A DNA stretch of 64,000 nt from Nicotiana tabacum (GCF_000715075.1 NC_134084.1:5334501-5398500), one strand, 5' to 3'; shown: positions 34,436-46,773, counted from the first letter of the stretch. The notes: generated by a model from the letters alone, not told the origin. Numbers and translations: made by a program.

Positions 34436-35452
34436 TCCGAGGTAAAGCATGCCTTCATCAAAGAGGAAGTGGCGAAACTCCTTAAAATCGGATCCATCAG
34501 GGAGGTAAAGTATCCCGAATGGCTAGATAACGTAGTGGTAGTTCCAAAAAAGGGGAATAAGCTAAGGATGTGCGTAGACTATAAAAACTTGAACAAAGCA
34601 TGCCCAAAAGATTCCTTCCTATTTCCTAATATCGATTGCCTGATCGATGCTACGACTGGCCACGAGACCCTCACTTTCCTCGATGCCTACTCAGGGTACA
34701 ATCAAATCCAGATGAACCCCGAGGATAGGGAAAAGACCTCATTTATCACAAAATACGGTACATATTGTTATAACGTAATGCCCTTCGGGCTAAAAAATAC
34801 GGGAGCAACATACCAACGACTAGTTAATAAAATGTTCGAACACCAAGTAGGAAAATCAATGGAGGTATATATTGATGATATGCTAGTCAAATCCCTGCAC
34901 GCGGAGGACCATCTGACCCATTTGCAGGAAACCTTCAACATCCTCAAAAGCTACAACATGAAGCTCAATCCCAAGAAGTGCGCCTTCAGAGTAGGTTCGG
35001 GCAAATTCCTGGGTTTCATGGTCTCAAACAGGGGGATCGAAATCAATCCCGACAAAATAAAAGCCATCGAAGAGATTACGGTGGTAAACAATATGAAGGT
35101 CGTTCAACAGCTGACAGGGCGGATCACGGCCCTAGGCAGATTCATATCGAGATCGTCGAACAAAAGCCACTATTTCTTCACCCTGCTCAAAAGAAAGAAC
35201 AACTTCGAATGGACTCCAGAATGTCAACACGCCCTGGAAGAACTGAAATGGTACCTATCTAGCCCGCCTTTGCTACACACGCCCAAGGAGGATGAAATGT
35301 TATACCTATACCTGGCTGTATCCGAAATAGCGGTAAGCAGCGTACTGGTTCGAGAAGAGCAAGGTACGCAATTTTCTGTTTATTATATGAGCCGAACCTT
35401 GGGGGACGTCAAAACCCGATACCCCATCTGGAAAAATTGGCTCTCGCTCTAA
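34436..35452 (+). pseudogene. pol (RT): Reverse transcriptase and start of RNase H, gag-less element
   Basis: A long open RT: VVVPKKGNKLRMCVDYKNLN (about 34530-34590), MPFGLKNTGATYQ, catalytic YIDD (34868-34879), LNPKKCAFRVGSGKFLGF, then the connection and the first RNase H to about 35452, where the frame is lost near KNWLSL. It is in the same frame as the upstream linker, separated by one TAG. Confidence 0.88.
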
Positions 35453-36361
35453 TAAGCACCTCGCGCAAACTGAAGCCTTACTTTTAGTGCCACAGTATTT
35501 GCGTCCTGTCAACTTATCCCCTCCGGAGTATACTGCATAAACCTGAGTTATCGGGTCAATTGGCCAAGTGGGCCATCAAACTCGGAGGGTATGACATCGA
35601 GTATCAATCTCGGACGGACATCAAGTCCCAAATCCTGGCGGATTTCATGGATGACTTCTCGCCAACCCTCGTGCCCGAGGTAGAGAAGGAGCTTTTATTA
35701 AAATCAGGCACATCCTCCGGGGTATGGACCCTGTTTACAGATGGTGCCACAAACCTAAGGGGATCCGAACTCGGTATAGTCCTAAAACCGCCCGTCGGCG
35801 GCATAATTAGACAATCCATAAAAACCATAAAACTGACTAACAATGAAGTCGACTATGAGGCTATGATTGCAGGTTTAGAGTTGGTCAGAGGTTTGGGAGT
35901 CGAGACTGTCGAGGAAAAATGCGACTCGCTCCTCATGGTAAGCCAAGTAAAATAAAACTATGAATCCCAAGAAGACAGGATGCAAAGGTATTTGGACAAA
36001 ATCCAAATCGCATTGCATCGCTGAAGAAGAAGACTTGCTCCCCGGAGCCGTTATTCAACTGTTCAAATCTCTGGTCGAGAAAGGTAATGCGGAAATTAAC
36101 TCCACCAACCTAACATGGGACTGGAGAAACAAATACATCGTTTATCTGAAGGACGAAAAGCTACCTACGGATCCAAAAGAATCGAGGGCCCTACGAACCA
36201 AAGCATCCCAGTTCTCACTCGACGAAAATGGGGCTCTTTATAAGAGAACATTTGATGGTCCCCTGGTGATATGCTTGGGGCTGGGCGACACGGATTACGT
36301 GCTCCAGGAGATCAACGAGGGAACCTACAGAAATCACTCTAGGGCCGATTCCTTAGTCTGA
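35453..36361 (+). pseudogene. pol (RNH, aRNH): RNase H remnants and integrase N-terminus, gag-less element
   Basis: 35560-35955 carries the end of RNase H and the start of the archaeal-type RNase H (LFTDGATN, LTNNEVDYEA, CDSLLMVSQV) and stops at TAA 35953-35955. Compared with the related element at 53335, the segment with the last catalytic Asp (the NSEADALAS region) is deleted here, around 36005-36040. 35960-36361 continues with the linker and GLGDTDYVLQEI, the integrase zinc-finger entry, to a stop. Confidence 0.75.
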
Positions 36362-37359
36362 AAAGTGATTAGAGGGGGCTACTATTGGGACAACATGGAA
36401 AAGACGCCAGGGAATTCGTCTGAACATGCGACAAGTGTCAAAGGTTTTCTCCTATGATCCACCAGCCCGAGGAACAACTGCATTCCGTTTTATCACCATG
36501 GTCATTCATAAAATGGGGGATGCACATTGTCGGCCCTTTGTCGATGGCGCCAGGTAAGGCCGGATTCATTTTATTTATGACTGGCTATTTCTCAAAGTGG
36601 GTGGAAGTGTAGGCCTTCGAGAAAATAAGAGAGAAGGAGGTCATCAATTTTATATGGGAATACATCGTATGTCGGTTCAGAATCTCGTCTGAAATAACAT
36701 GCGACAATGGGAGGCAATTCATCGGGAGCAAGGTAACACAGTTCCTTGAAGACAACAAAATCAAGAGAATCCTGTCGATGCCGTACCACCCATGTGCAAA
36801 CGGCCAAGCCGAATCTACAAATAAAACCATCATTCAAAACTTAAAAAAGAAGTTGGAAAGTGCCAAGGGGAAATGGAGAGAAACGCTGCCCGAGGTGTTG
36901 TGGGCATATCGGACAACTCCAAAATCGAGCACCGGCGAGACACCCTTCTCTCTAGTGTATGGCTCCGAGGCACTGATACCGGTGGAGGCCAGAGAACCAA
37001 GCGCCAGATTCCGACACACTAGCGAGGGGTCAAACAATGAAGCCATGGCAACGACCCTTGAGCTGCTCGACGAAAGACGGGAAGCCTTACTGGTTCGGAT
37101 GGCTGCCCAGAAACAGAAAATCGAAAGATACTACAATAGAAGAACGAATCTCCAATATTTCAAAATCGGAGACTTGGTCCTAAGGAAGGTTACCCTCAAC
37201 ACCAGAAACCCTAATAAAGGGAAAGTGGGCCAAAATTGGGAAGGATCGTACCATGTCCTTGGGATAATTGGCAAAGGATCCTATAAGCTTGGTACCATGG
37301 AGGGCGAGCAGCTTCCGAGTAACTGGAATGTATCGATGCTTAAGCAGTATTGCTGCTAG
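36362..37359 (+). pseudogene. pol (INT): Integrase core and C-terminus, gag-less element
   Basis: The core is interrupted up to about 36780. The first catalytic Asp is replaced by His (GMHIVGPL; codon CAC at 36523-36525). The second Asp (TCDNGRQF) and the Glu (GQAESTNK) are present. 36778-37359 is open and holds the rest of the core (WAYRTTPKSSTGETPFSLVY) and the C-terminal domain (NWEGSYHVLGIIGKGSYKL), ending at the natural stop. Confidence 0.82.
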
Positions 37360-40300
37360 GGCAGTCGAATATGGAACCCCACAAATGTCCTCGAACCAAA
37401 CGTCGTACTCTTTTCCTTCGACCGGGTTTTTTTACCTCGAAACGGGTTTTTGCCCGCAAGATTTTTAACGAGATGACATCCATACATTTACCAGAAGGAT
37501 TCAAGGAACCTACAAAATTTCTTTCACAGTCAGCCCCGCTACGGGAAAAAGACGAACAAAGCTCTGATAGGGAACAACGTATCGGGCCGAGCTTGCAAAA
37601 ACAAAACAACATGTATCTACACCAAGCAATAAAAGGATATCTTTTCAACATCTTATTCTCCAAACAAGGAAATCTCAAGTATACCCCTCGACAGGGGCCT
37701 CTCCGCCAAACGCGTCCCGAGATACTCGGAGACTCAGCGTCAGCAATTCAGCCCAAACGACCCTAGGGTCGGAACTCCGGGCTCATAAAGCCCCTACAAG
37801 GCAACTCCAAGCTCACGAAAAACGGTCTTCAAGATTAACCAAATTCAATGACTCGGAGACTGCCATTTATCACCAATCACCATGCATTGGGAAACCCGAA
37901 ACTGTAAGACCCCTAGCGGGCAGACTCGGTGTAACCAGATATATTCTACATTACAACAAAAACTGTAAGACCTCAACAGGCATGACAAACTGTAAGACCT
38001 CAACTGGCATGAAAATCTCGAAGTTCAGGCTATACGTCGCATTTGTAAGAGTCCCGAAAGGGCATACCCTCGGTGTAGATGCCTGAACAATCACTCGGGA
38101 TAAAAAATGGCTCCGGTCAAAACACATATGACTACGGTCAAAACGGCTGATACATCCAAACTAACGCGACTCGGGGACGCCCGACCATCGTTAAACAAAA
38201 ATCGCAGGCCACTACTTCGAATATACTTTAGAAAGAACCGGTTAAAACAGGCTTCCCTCAACAGGCAAAAACGAGCTTCGACTATGTCAACTCCAAATCA
38301 CAAAGGCTTCGACCTACTCAGCCTACGAGCTATGAACCTTCCGAGGTGCTCGAAACATCGTCGATAACGGCTTGAAATCGAGGTTCTTCTAGAACCGATG
38401 ACAGGTCAGGCAAAACTATTTCAAAAGACCTTAACGAGTGGAAAATAAAGCCTACAAAAAGCCCACAGGCAAAACAGCATAAGAGCCAATGTCGCCAGCA
38501 AAACGAGCCTACGGGCAGCATACTAAAAGGTCTCTACGACTAAACAGCGTAAGAACCGCCAGCTTGAAAATTGACAACTTGAGGATTAAAATGAGCTCGA
38601 ATTGTAACCCGATTCGGAGACCAAATCCAAAATAGTTAACTACACAAGCCTCCGGGCCACATATTGAAAAGTCTCGACGATCAAAATAGCGTAAGAGGCA
38701 TTATCGACGGTCCGAAAATACTTAAGGGTCAATTAAAGCTCGAGTCGCAATGCAAATCGGAGACTAGACCCGAAATAGTTAAACTACAATATGCCTAAGG
38801 GCACAACATATATGCCACTATCAACCAGCCGAGTGAGCCTTCGGGCCACGTGCCTATAAGGTCGCTTCGACCCGAAGCACGAAAGTCCATCGATGTTTGC
38901 CCATGCAGGCAGGAAAGAACCTGAGGGTCAATTAAAGCTCGAACCGCAACGCGACTCGGAGACTGGACCCGAAATAATTAAACTACAATATGCCTAAGGG
39001 CACGACATAAATGCCATTGTCAACCAGCCGAGTGAGCCTCCGGGCCATGCGCCTGTAAGGTCGCTTCGACCCGAAGCACGAAAGGCCATCGCCATCTGCC
39101 CATGCAGGCAAGAAAGAACCTGAGGGTCAATTAAAGCTCGAATCGCAACGCGACTCGGAGACTGGACCCAAAACAAGTAAATTGCAACATACTTAAGCGC
39201 ACGACATAAATGCCACTATCAACCAGCCGAGTGAGCCTCCGGGCCATGTGCCTATAAGGTCGCTTCTACCCGAAACACAAAAAGCCATCGTCGACCGCCC
39301 ATGCAGGCAGGAAAGAGCTTATGGGTCAATTAAAGCTCGAGTTGCAACATGACTCGTAGACTAGACCCAGAATATCTGAAACAACGAAATACTTAAGGAC
39401 GAGAAAGGAGAACAATCACCGTCCACCCACACGGGCACAGGAGACCGAATAACAGGCAACCTCAAATAAAGGCTTGACTTAGAGAATAAGCCTAAAACAG
39501 TTGGGCGAAACATGGAGGCCCCAACACCTGCTCGCGTCAACGATCGCGCTTGAAAGCTCCCGGGTCTACCCGATCAGTTCCGAACCCACGAGAATCCCGT
39601 CAAAACACGGAAACCAGACCGCCGGATCAAAGGTGATACGGGAAGAGATATAAAGGAGGAAAAATTTCAAGATTTATCTCATTTTATATATGTGCGAAAA
39701 GGTACGCTTTCCATTTACAAGCATGCTCTATAGACAACAAAATATAAAGTGGCAAAATCTACGCTCCACCCCTAAAGGGTTACGGCCTACCAGTCCAGCC
39801 TCGTTCTTCATGGCATCGGCAATAAATAAATCGGGCATCACGCCCGACTACCTTTGCTCAAGCAAATCCTTCTAGAAGGACGGAACCCCTGGCATGGGTT
39901 TCTTCAAGCGCCTGTCCCGAAGATCTACGACGAACGCATCCCTCGAAGGCCTGCTCTGACCCGGCTCGATCATCGGCGACAAGTCACCACTCCTTCATCA
40001 TCCTCGGTCCAGCTTAGTACTATGCCAGTCCGGGCACGGGTTGTTCCCAATCCGGACTCTTGAGGAACCAAGCTACAGCTTCATAAATTATATCCACTTA
40101 GATCGAAGCTCGAAGCCAGCATTTAATACTTCAGGTATTCCTAGCTCGATCGTCTCTGCCCCTATGGTCGAAAAGGCGAAACGCTTACCACAAGAAGACT
40201 CCTGCCTCACCAAAAGGCTTCTGTAATGCGAGCTCTGATATACCCCGAAGTATGGACCCTTGACAGAACAACTCAAAGCCCGGGTCTGTAGGAGTCTTAC

Positions 40301-41595
40301 GGAAGGAAAACCCTATAAGAAAGGAAAGACCTGGGATACGGGGGAATCATGCTGAAACTTACCACGAAGTGAAGCCGACAAACCTACTCAACAACCGAGC
40401 ACCTTCCTGATGGCCCAACCTTTGTTGGCCCAAAGGAACTGCTGCTCTGGAACCAAGGACTCCAGGAATGCCAGGTTCAGATGATGCACTCTCCTCAAAA
40501 GCACGGGCCCGTCTCACCCCGATAAAAGCTCCTTCATGATTGTGAAACACACATCTCATCTATCGCCGCGCTCGGCCTCTGTCGTGCCCCGAATAAGCAG
40601 CCGCTAAGGGCACAACCCACCAACATCATGAAATCATTGAACCCCGAAGACCCACGGGAAGCAGAAGCAACCTCACGACTACATACGAAAAGGACAGGAA
40701 TGATTCAACACCAAATCGAAGGCACCACCGACATCGCCTCTGGTTTCGAGGTAATGCTCAACCTTGAAGACCTCCGCCGTAGCAAGACAACGCTCCAGCT
40801 GACCAGCAATGCCTTCATCAAATTAGCATACGGCTTCAAAAAAGCCTCCGCCAAAGAAGGCTAGTTTATGAAGAAATGGGCGTCCCTAACAAACGCTCTT
40901 GCAAAATAGATTCCGGGTAATGACCAGGGCAGGCGGGAGCACGGCCATGGCTCCATTTAGAGATTGCCTCCAAGAAGTCACCGTCGTCCCGAGACTGCGA
41001 GTCCTCAGGCAAGCCTCTTCTCAAAGGCCATTATAAAGCTCGAAGATATTATCCAAGCTTTCACGCAGAGAAAGGGTCCCGGCGGCCTGAGGTTATTGGC
41101 CTAATTCGGGTCCGGTTCGAAGAAGTCATGAAGGAACTCACACAAATCTATTTCATCAACCAAAGATCGGGAAGAATACTCAAGGCTAGTATCACAGGCT
41201 ATGAAACAGGATCATGCACTCGAAGCTGCCAAGAATATAAAGAGATACAACAAGTGTTGAATGAAGAAAAGATGGGTATCACAAGAAATTTGGATAAAAA
41301 ACCAACCACGAAAAGTCCCATTTATAGGAAGAGCAAAGTAACCGATGACGCCATTACCGCCCTCGAAAAGCATAACAACAGGCGCAATCAATGCGTTCAT
41401 AGAAGTTGAACCGATAGCAACGAAGATCAAAGAATCGCGACATTTTGGGTAATCCTAGAGAAGCGAAAAGGCAGGGTGCCTCGACACCTATAAAAAGGGG
41501 ACTGCACCGTCAACGCGACGTCGTTAAGAAAGATCGAGAAGTAGGGTGTCAAAATCATTTCTTATCACTTCCCTCTAAGAAACACGAAGACTATC
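37360..41595 (+). other. 3' UTR of the gag-less element
   Basis: 4.2 kb without a recognisable domain. It contains small repeats of aaactgtaagacctcaac (about 37960-38005) and the 199-bp tandem repeat (38726-39400). About 39700-41560 is less repetitive and may include a decayed extra ORF. Open frames of 60-140 codons show no motif. Confidence 0.65.
38726..39400 (+). repeat. 199-bp tandem repeat, 3 full copies plus a partial
   Basis: Copies start at gggtcaattaaagctcga, at 38726, 38925, 39124 and 39323: exactly 199 bp apart each time. Internal landmarks are gactcggagactggaccc, accagccgagtgagcc and cccatgcaggcaggaaag. A diverged relative precedes it at about 38582-38720. Copy-to-copy identity is roughly 85-90% by eye. 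Confidence 0.92.
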
Positions 41596-42416
41596 TGTGC
41601 ACGCTGAAATCTGGGAGGCCGATTTCTCCTCAACTAAATACCTCGAAGGGTGATCCCGGAAGCCCGGGATCTCGAGCCTGTCACGCCCCTCAAGTTCGGC
41701 CGGTATCCTGTCAAGAATAATGTCGACTAAAGCCCCGATGAACGCAGGGATCTCCCGAGGAATACACTCGGGGTCGATCAGGTCTATTCAAGCGGCTCGA
41801 TATCAGCCCATACGTACATCATAAAGTTAGCCGGTTGTTCCATCCTATTTCTTTTATCACAAATCGTATCTTGTACGAAGTTGGGACTTCCCCCTTTTTA
41901 TAAAAGGGAGTTGCTAACACCCTGTAAAGGCAGAGCTCCAACCATTCTACTCAAGTGCAATAATATCTTCTCTCTCTTTCTCCTCTCTAACTCACTTGCC
42001 CTCACTGGCTCGAAGCCATTTAGCTTTATTGCCTTCTTATCTGTTCTTTGTTTATCACTTAGTAATAGCTCGAAGTCACCTTAATATCTATCATTCTCTC
42101 ACTTGCTCTTCGTTATAACCTAGTAGTGGCCATAAAGAGCCTTGTTTAATTATATCTTCAACTGTTATCCCATCCCCGACTATCCCCGATACCTCAAACT
42201 CGACCCTATCATCGACCTCGAGGTCCCTCATCAATCAGACCTGCATCCGGGCAGCAGGCCCTTCGGTTCGATTACTATCTCGTTTTAGCTTACATTTCAT
42301 CATTAAACTCTGTATTATTAGCATCAACTGCTCTAACAACTAGCTCGGGAATGGATCATGTATTTTTAGAATCCCATTTACAAATTTAATTGATGTTACC
42401 ATTTTTACGGTAAACA
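41596..42416 (+). repeat. 3' LTR of the gag-less Tat element
   Basis: 821 bp, TGTGCACGCTG...ACGGTAAACA, the partner of 32485-33304. TATA box candidate at 41899-41905. Confidence 0.9.
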
Positions 42417-44032
42417 CATCCCTTCTTTCTTTTGGCATGGTCCAAATTATACTGAAGAAACGAGCAAACGCACAGTTTTCATAAATTACTCTATTCATAG
42501 AAATAATAGGGTTGTCTATATTTTTGATTCCCCATGTAAATTATTATTATCTTATGTTCATGGGTCTCAGAATAATACGCAATTGAAAAAGTTTATCCGG
42601 AAGGAATATTGAGATTATTACGTACTTTTCATGCATTTCACCCATTTATACATGTGCATTGACCCATGACCAGATGACGTTATATACGCGTATATATATA
42701 AATATATGTATATGGGATACACAAAAAGGTTACGGCGTTATATATGCACCACCACTTGATCAGCTGGTATATGTTGATGATGTTGCCCACAGTGGCCGAG
42801 ACGATATGATGGGATGCCCTCGGTGGCTTAATGATATAATGTACACCCGCACCTATGCATGGCACGACATTTATACGCACGTGCATGACATTATAAATGT
42901 TTTAGAATTATAAAGTTATTCAGATTTAAAGACGTGTTTCTATATTCCATGTTTCATCTATGTCTTTTACGTACTAATTTTCATGCCTTACATACTCAGT
43001 ACATTTTTCGTACTGACGCCCTATTTCACGGGGCCTGCGTTTCATGCCCGCAGGTGCAGGTAGGCAAGCTGACGGTCCCCCTTCTTAGGATCCTTGTTCA
43101 GCGAGAGTTGGCGTGCTCCACTTGATCCGGAGCTGCTTTTGATTTTGGTACGATATGTTTATATATAAATATATATAGGTATGACGTGGCTTAGTCCCAT
43201 CTTGGTACAATTATGTTTCCATTAAAGGTCTGTAGACAGTATGTCTAGTTGGATAGTATGTGGCCTTACCGGCTTCCAGTTTTGAGATGTATAGTTGTCT
43301 ATAACAACCTTGTCGGCTCGTCCTACGTATGTTGTATGTATATGTATGTATGCCTTTTTGGGCAGATTTCTTTCATGTACATTATTCTTGTAACTCAACA
43401 AATGTTATACATGTTCATATCCTAGATGCATACTTAGGGGTGTTTGACAGGTAGGACTCAAGCACCCGTCGTGGCCCATCGGTTTGGGTCTTGACAATTA
43501 TTACTTTAAAAAGGTCTTCTCCGATTGAAAACGCGGTCAATTTCGGTAGATTATTGATTAAATATCGATTAAATGCCCCATTTTGGTAAATACATCGCTA
43601 TTAATTTAATATAGCTTATGAGACATGGCAGGTAAGAGAATCTTATTGGATAAAGATAATAAGAAATGAATCATAGAAATACTTAGAACAAGATTTCAAA
43701 TTATTCAATCATTTGTGACAGCCAAGTATATATCAAGCCAGCAGTACTGTCATGTGAGTATTCTAAAAAAGCTAAAGTATTTTTTTTTCTTTTTCGTTTC
43801 CATTTTTTTTCTCCAAAAGGATATTGTTCAAATTAATTTAAAAGGACATGTAATAATAGCAATATTTTCGATGTGATGTATAATTTTTTATTTTGGGACT
43901 AAGGATAATAAGGTGGGGAATCAATCCAACCAACAAGACGAAAGTTAATGTAGCTAACCAACTAAGCTACTAATAGAGACGACAAGGGTTGTTTCTGAAT
44001 TTGTCGTAAAATTCATAGCTCATCTTAGTTAT

Positions 44033-44034
<2 letters not shown>

Positions 44035-44078
<44 letters not shown>
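44035..44078. repeat. (AT)22 microsatellite
   Basis: An uninterrupted AT dinucleotide run of 44 bp. Confidence 0.97.
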
Positions 44079-44082
<4 letters not shown>

Positions 44083-44590
44083 TTTCTTAATACACATATA
44101 AGGTTTAAACAAAAATTACTAAGTTCGGCTGAACTCATATCAAATAGGTTAGTTTCGCACCTGGATACTAAGATTCCCTATATGCAAATTAGTAAACTTT
44201 GAACCAATACAATTTTTCCGGACATTCTCAATTTATTACAAGATTGAACTAAATTTTACTGCACACTAAGTGAAGTTGTTAATTAGTAATTATTAATGGC
44301 GTGTAATCTTTTAGACATTTGTAATTTTTTATATGTAATTTGATTTATATTTTAACTATTAAGTGTAATGTAAGGAAATATGTGACAAAAAAACTTAAAT
44401 AAATATTTTACTTTATTTTTGAATTTTATGTGTGCAAAACGCTCATAAAAGTTGCTCGAAATCATATTTCGAAAAATTGTATCCTTCTCTAAGCACCACT
44501 AATTATTCATTAGGAAGTAAAATAAAAAAAATTCCCAAAAAGTTGCTCTCCTACTTCTTTTGCTTCTTTCAAATACTCTTCCTTGAAAAA

Positions 44591-44771
44591 TTTTATTTTG
44601 TGTCTCATACAATTACAACTGACACTAGTTGTATGAGACAACTTTTTTATCTCACAGTTTTGTGGACCCAAATTTTTGTGGACCCAGAAGTGTAAGATTG
44701 GGTCCACAAATTTGTGAGACAAAAATGAGCCTCATACAACTAGTGTAAGTTGTATGAGACATAAAATAAAA
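44591..44771. mobile_element. Foldback MITE (181-bp near-perfect hairpin)
   Basis: The left arm begins TTTTATTTTGTGTCTCATAC. The right arm ends with its reverse complement (tgtatgagacataaaataaa, then a), with one difference in the outer 21 bp. Pairing continues inward through actagttgtatgagaca, ctcacagttttgtggaccc and the mirrored gggtccacaaatttgtgag, almost to the centre near 44690. Superfamily and target duplication are not clear. Confidence 0.8.
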
Positions 44772-44886
44772 CTTCTCCTCTTCCTTACTATTATCCCTTC
44801 CGGAAGTAATTAATAAAATAATAATTTATTGTGTTTCCCTTATTAATATTATACTAGGCAAACTCTTAATCTTTTGTAAATAATTA

Positions 44887-45212
44887 TTCCCTCCGGTTCA
44901 CAATAAATGACCAATTTACTTTTTATTTTGGTCTAAAATAAGTGTCCATTTATATAATCAAAAAATAATTTAATTTATTTTAACAAAATTACCCCTATGT
45001 ATATATTCCTACAAAAAATTCTTACTCCTCACATTAAATATTTAATTAAGGGTAGTTTAGTCATACTAGGTATTTTTGTATAAAATTTAGTATTTTCTTA
45101 ATGGACGTGCCAAAAGCAAATTGGTCACTTATTATGGACTAATACTGAATAATAAGGGTAAATTAGATACAAAAATGGATGCCTTTTTTCGTATAGTAAA
45201 ATATCGGAGGAG
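44887..45212. mobile_element. Stowaway-like MITE
   Basis: The left end TTCCCTCCGGTTCACAATAA and the right end ...TATCGGAGGAG are related inverted termini flanked by TA. Sub-terminal aatgaccaatttacttt is mirrored by caaattggtcacttatt. About 330 bp, AT-rich and non-coding. It lies about 200 bp upstream of the predicted GT47 TATA box. Confidence 0.6.
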
Positions 45213-45395
45213 TATTTCATGTGTATAATCATGTGCCATGTGATCGGGAGGTCACGACTTCTAACAATGAAAACAGTCTCTTGCAAAAGTACAGAGTAAG
45301 ACCATATAATACAGCCTTGTAGTCCGACTCTTTCCCGAACCCATAGCGGGAGCTCAATGAAGTTAGTGCACCGAGCTGCCTTCATTTTGTTTATT

Positions 45396-45402
45396 TATAA
45401 AA
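45396..45402 (+). promoter_or_regulatory. Candidate TATA box of the GT47 gene
   Basis: TATAAAA in ttatttataaaagg, about 30-40 bp before a CT-rich leader (45490-45600) typical of plant 5' UTRs. Confidence 0.5.
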
Positions 45403-45429
45403 GGAAAGTCCAAGCGGACAACTGGCACT

Positions 45430-45658
45430 AACCACTAAAAATAACATATAAATATGGAAACTGTCAGCCTATAATGTCGCATACTGTGTCCACTTTTTCT
45501 CTTCTCCCCTTCGCATTTCACCTTTCCTTTTTCTCTTCTCTTTCCTTTTTGTTTCTTTCTTTTTCACATCACAATTCCTTCTATCCAAAACCTCAATTTC
45601 CTTCCTTCGAAAATTAGCGTTGTTTGGTCTGCTGCCGTGTATGATCGTAAATCAAAAA
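45430..45658 (+). other. Predicted non-coding first exon (5' UTR) of the GT47 gene
   Basis: A CT-rich leader ends at a good donor, AAAAA|GTAAGTATAT (45659). No ATG-led frame joins the protein. The matching acceptor is TTTCACAG at 47224. The start is only estimated from the TATA box. Confidence 0.45.
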
Positions 45659-45974
45659 GTAAGTATATATTGACATTACTCTGTATATATTGAGTTTTTA
45701 TTATTTACTCTTTAATTGGAAATTTCAGCTTTCAATGGTTTCTTTATGTACCCATCAAATTTGTTATTTTTTACCTCAAAGAGATGATCTTTACAAGATT
45801 CCAGTAGCATTAATATGGTAGAATTTCAAACTTACGAATCTAGAGGTTTGCCCATGGACTCTTGATTTTTATCTTTTAATTATTTTATTTGATTTAATGT
45901 GTTGAACTGTAGGAGCACCTCATCTAAAAGTTTGAGTTACTTCAGAGGGACACTCTTATTTACTTTATTATTCA

Positions 45975-46177
45975 CTCCTTTTCAATTTATACGTCGTATT
46001 TTGATTGAGTACGGAGTTTAAGAAATAAAATAAAAAATTGAAATTTGTGGTTTTAAATGTATCATAATAGTTTTGAGACTATAAAAAACTGTATTAAGTG
46101 TGAAATTTAGAAAGGTGTAATTCTTTCTTGGATGGGCTAATAAGGAAATAGTGTCAATCTATTTGGAATGGAAGGAG
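45975..46177. mobile_element. Stowaway-like MITE in the leader intron
   Basis: It starts CTCCTTTTCAATTTATACG and ends with the partly complementary TTTGGAATGGAAGGAG, about 203 bp, AT-rich and non-coding. Confidence 0.45.
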
Positions 46178-46773
46178 ATCTTTAATGTCTCCTCTTACAT
46201 GTTAGTTGATCCTATTTCATGGACCAAGCACGTGAAAATTCTTTGTGACGGAGGTGGTGATAATTGAACCAAGAACCTTTCTACTCTGATACCATGTTGA
46301 GCTGTGCGACTACCTCGTCTAAAAGTTTAAACTGTTGTATTTACTTTATTGTTTCTTCAACCCTATGCAAGGAGCTCTATTTTTCTCTCTTGGGAATATT
46401 TTTCGAAAGTTTTTGGGCACAATCATGTGTCTTGCTAGCTTTTGATTACTATTTATTAAGTTGAAAGTGTAAAGCTAAAGGTTGCAAAGTGTATAACTGT
46501 GAAGGAGAGTATCTATAGTTATATTTGTCTCTTTTCTTTGGGCACAATGAATAATATATCCTTTCTTTATTTTCTTATGTCATGGCATTGTTGTGAACAT
46601 CAAGTGTTTACAGGTTGTTTTAAATAATTAAGTTGAGTCAGTTACAATTTGCTTGTTTAGTTGTCATGTTCCGCAGCACTCACTATGTGCAACTGCTTCT
46701 AGATTTTCGTCAGATGGGATTTCCCTTAATTTTTCTTCCTTTCTATTTCTTTTTCTTTTTATTTGGTTGGGGA

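Larger units (their letters stand above)
32485..42416 (+). mobile_element. Tat-lineage Ty3/gypsy element lacking gag (9.9 kb)
   Basis: LTRs are 32485-33304 (820 bp) and 41596-42416 (821 bp), and the target duplication CATCC is perfect (32480-32484 and 42417-42421). The LTRs differ at several positions per 100 bp, so this insertion is clearly older than the giant one. Protease coding starts only about 180 bp after the primer site: gag is missing. RT, part of the archaeal-type RNase H and integrase follow in broken frames. A 4.2-kb 3' UTR carries a 199-bp tandem repeat. It is inserted in the solo LTR. Confidence 0.92.
31694..43496 (+). mobile_element. Solo LTR of a gypsy element, split by a nested insertion
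   Basis: It begins TGTTACATCTCGCG at 31694 and ends GGGTCTTGACA at 43496, with a perfect 5-bp duplication ATTAT (31689-31693 and 43497-43501). The LTR itself is 31694-32484 plus 42422-43496, about 1.87 kb. The middle (32485-42416) is a separate element. There is no primer site or coding sequence of its own, so it is a solo LTR left by LTR-LTR recombination. Confidence 0.85.
43502..45380. other. AT-rich intergenic stretch upstream of the GT47 gene
   Basis: No gene is seen. It holds the (AT)22 run at 44035-44078, a foldback MITE (44591-44771) and a Stowaway-like MITE (44887-45212). Confidence 0.6.

Noticed and set aside
37350..37766. 138-codon open frame overlapping the integrase end
   Set aside because: Starts inside integrase in another frame and has no motif; treated as chance.
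41128..41409. 93-codon open frame in the 3' UTR of the gag-less element
   Set aside because: No domain or start context; mentioned only as part of the possible decayed extra ORF region.
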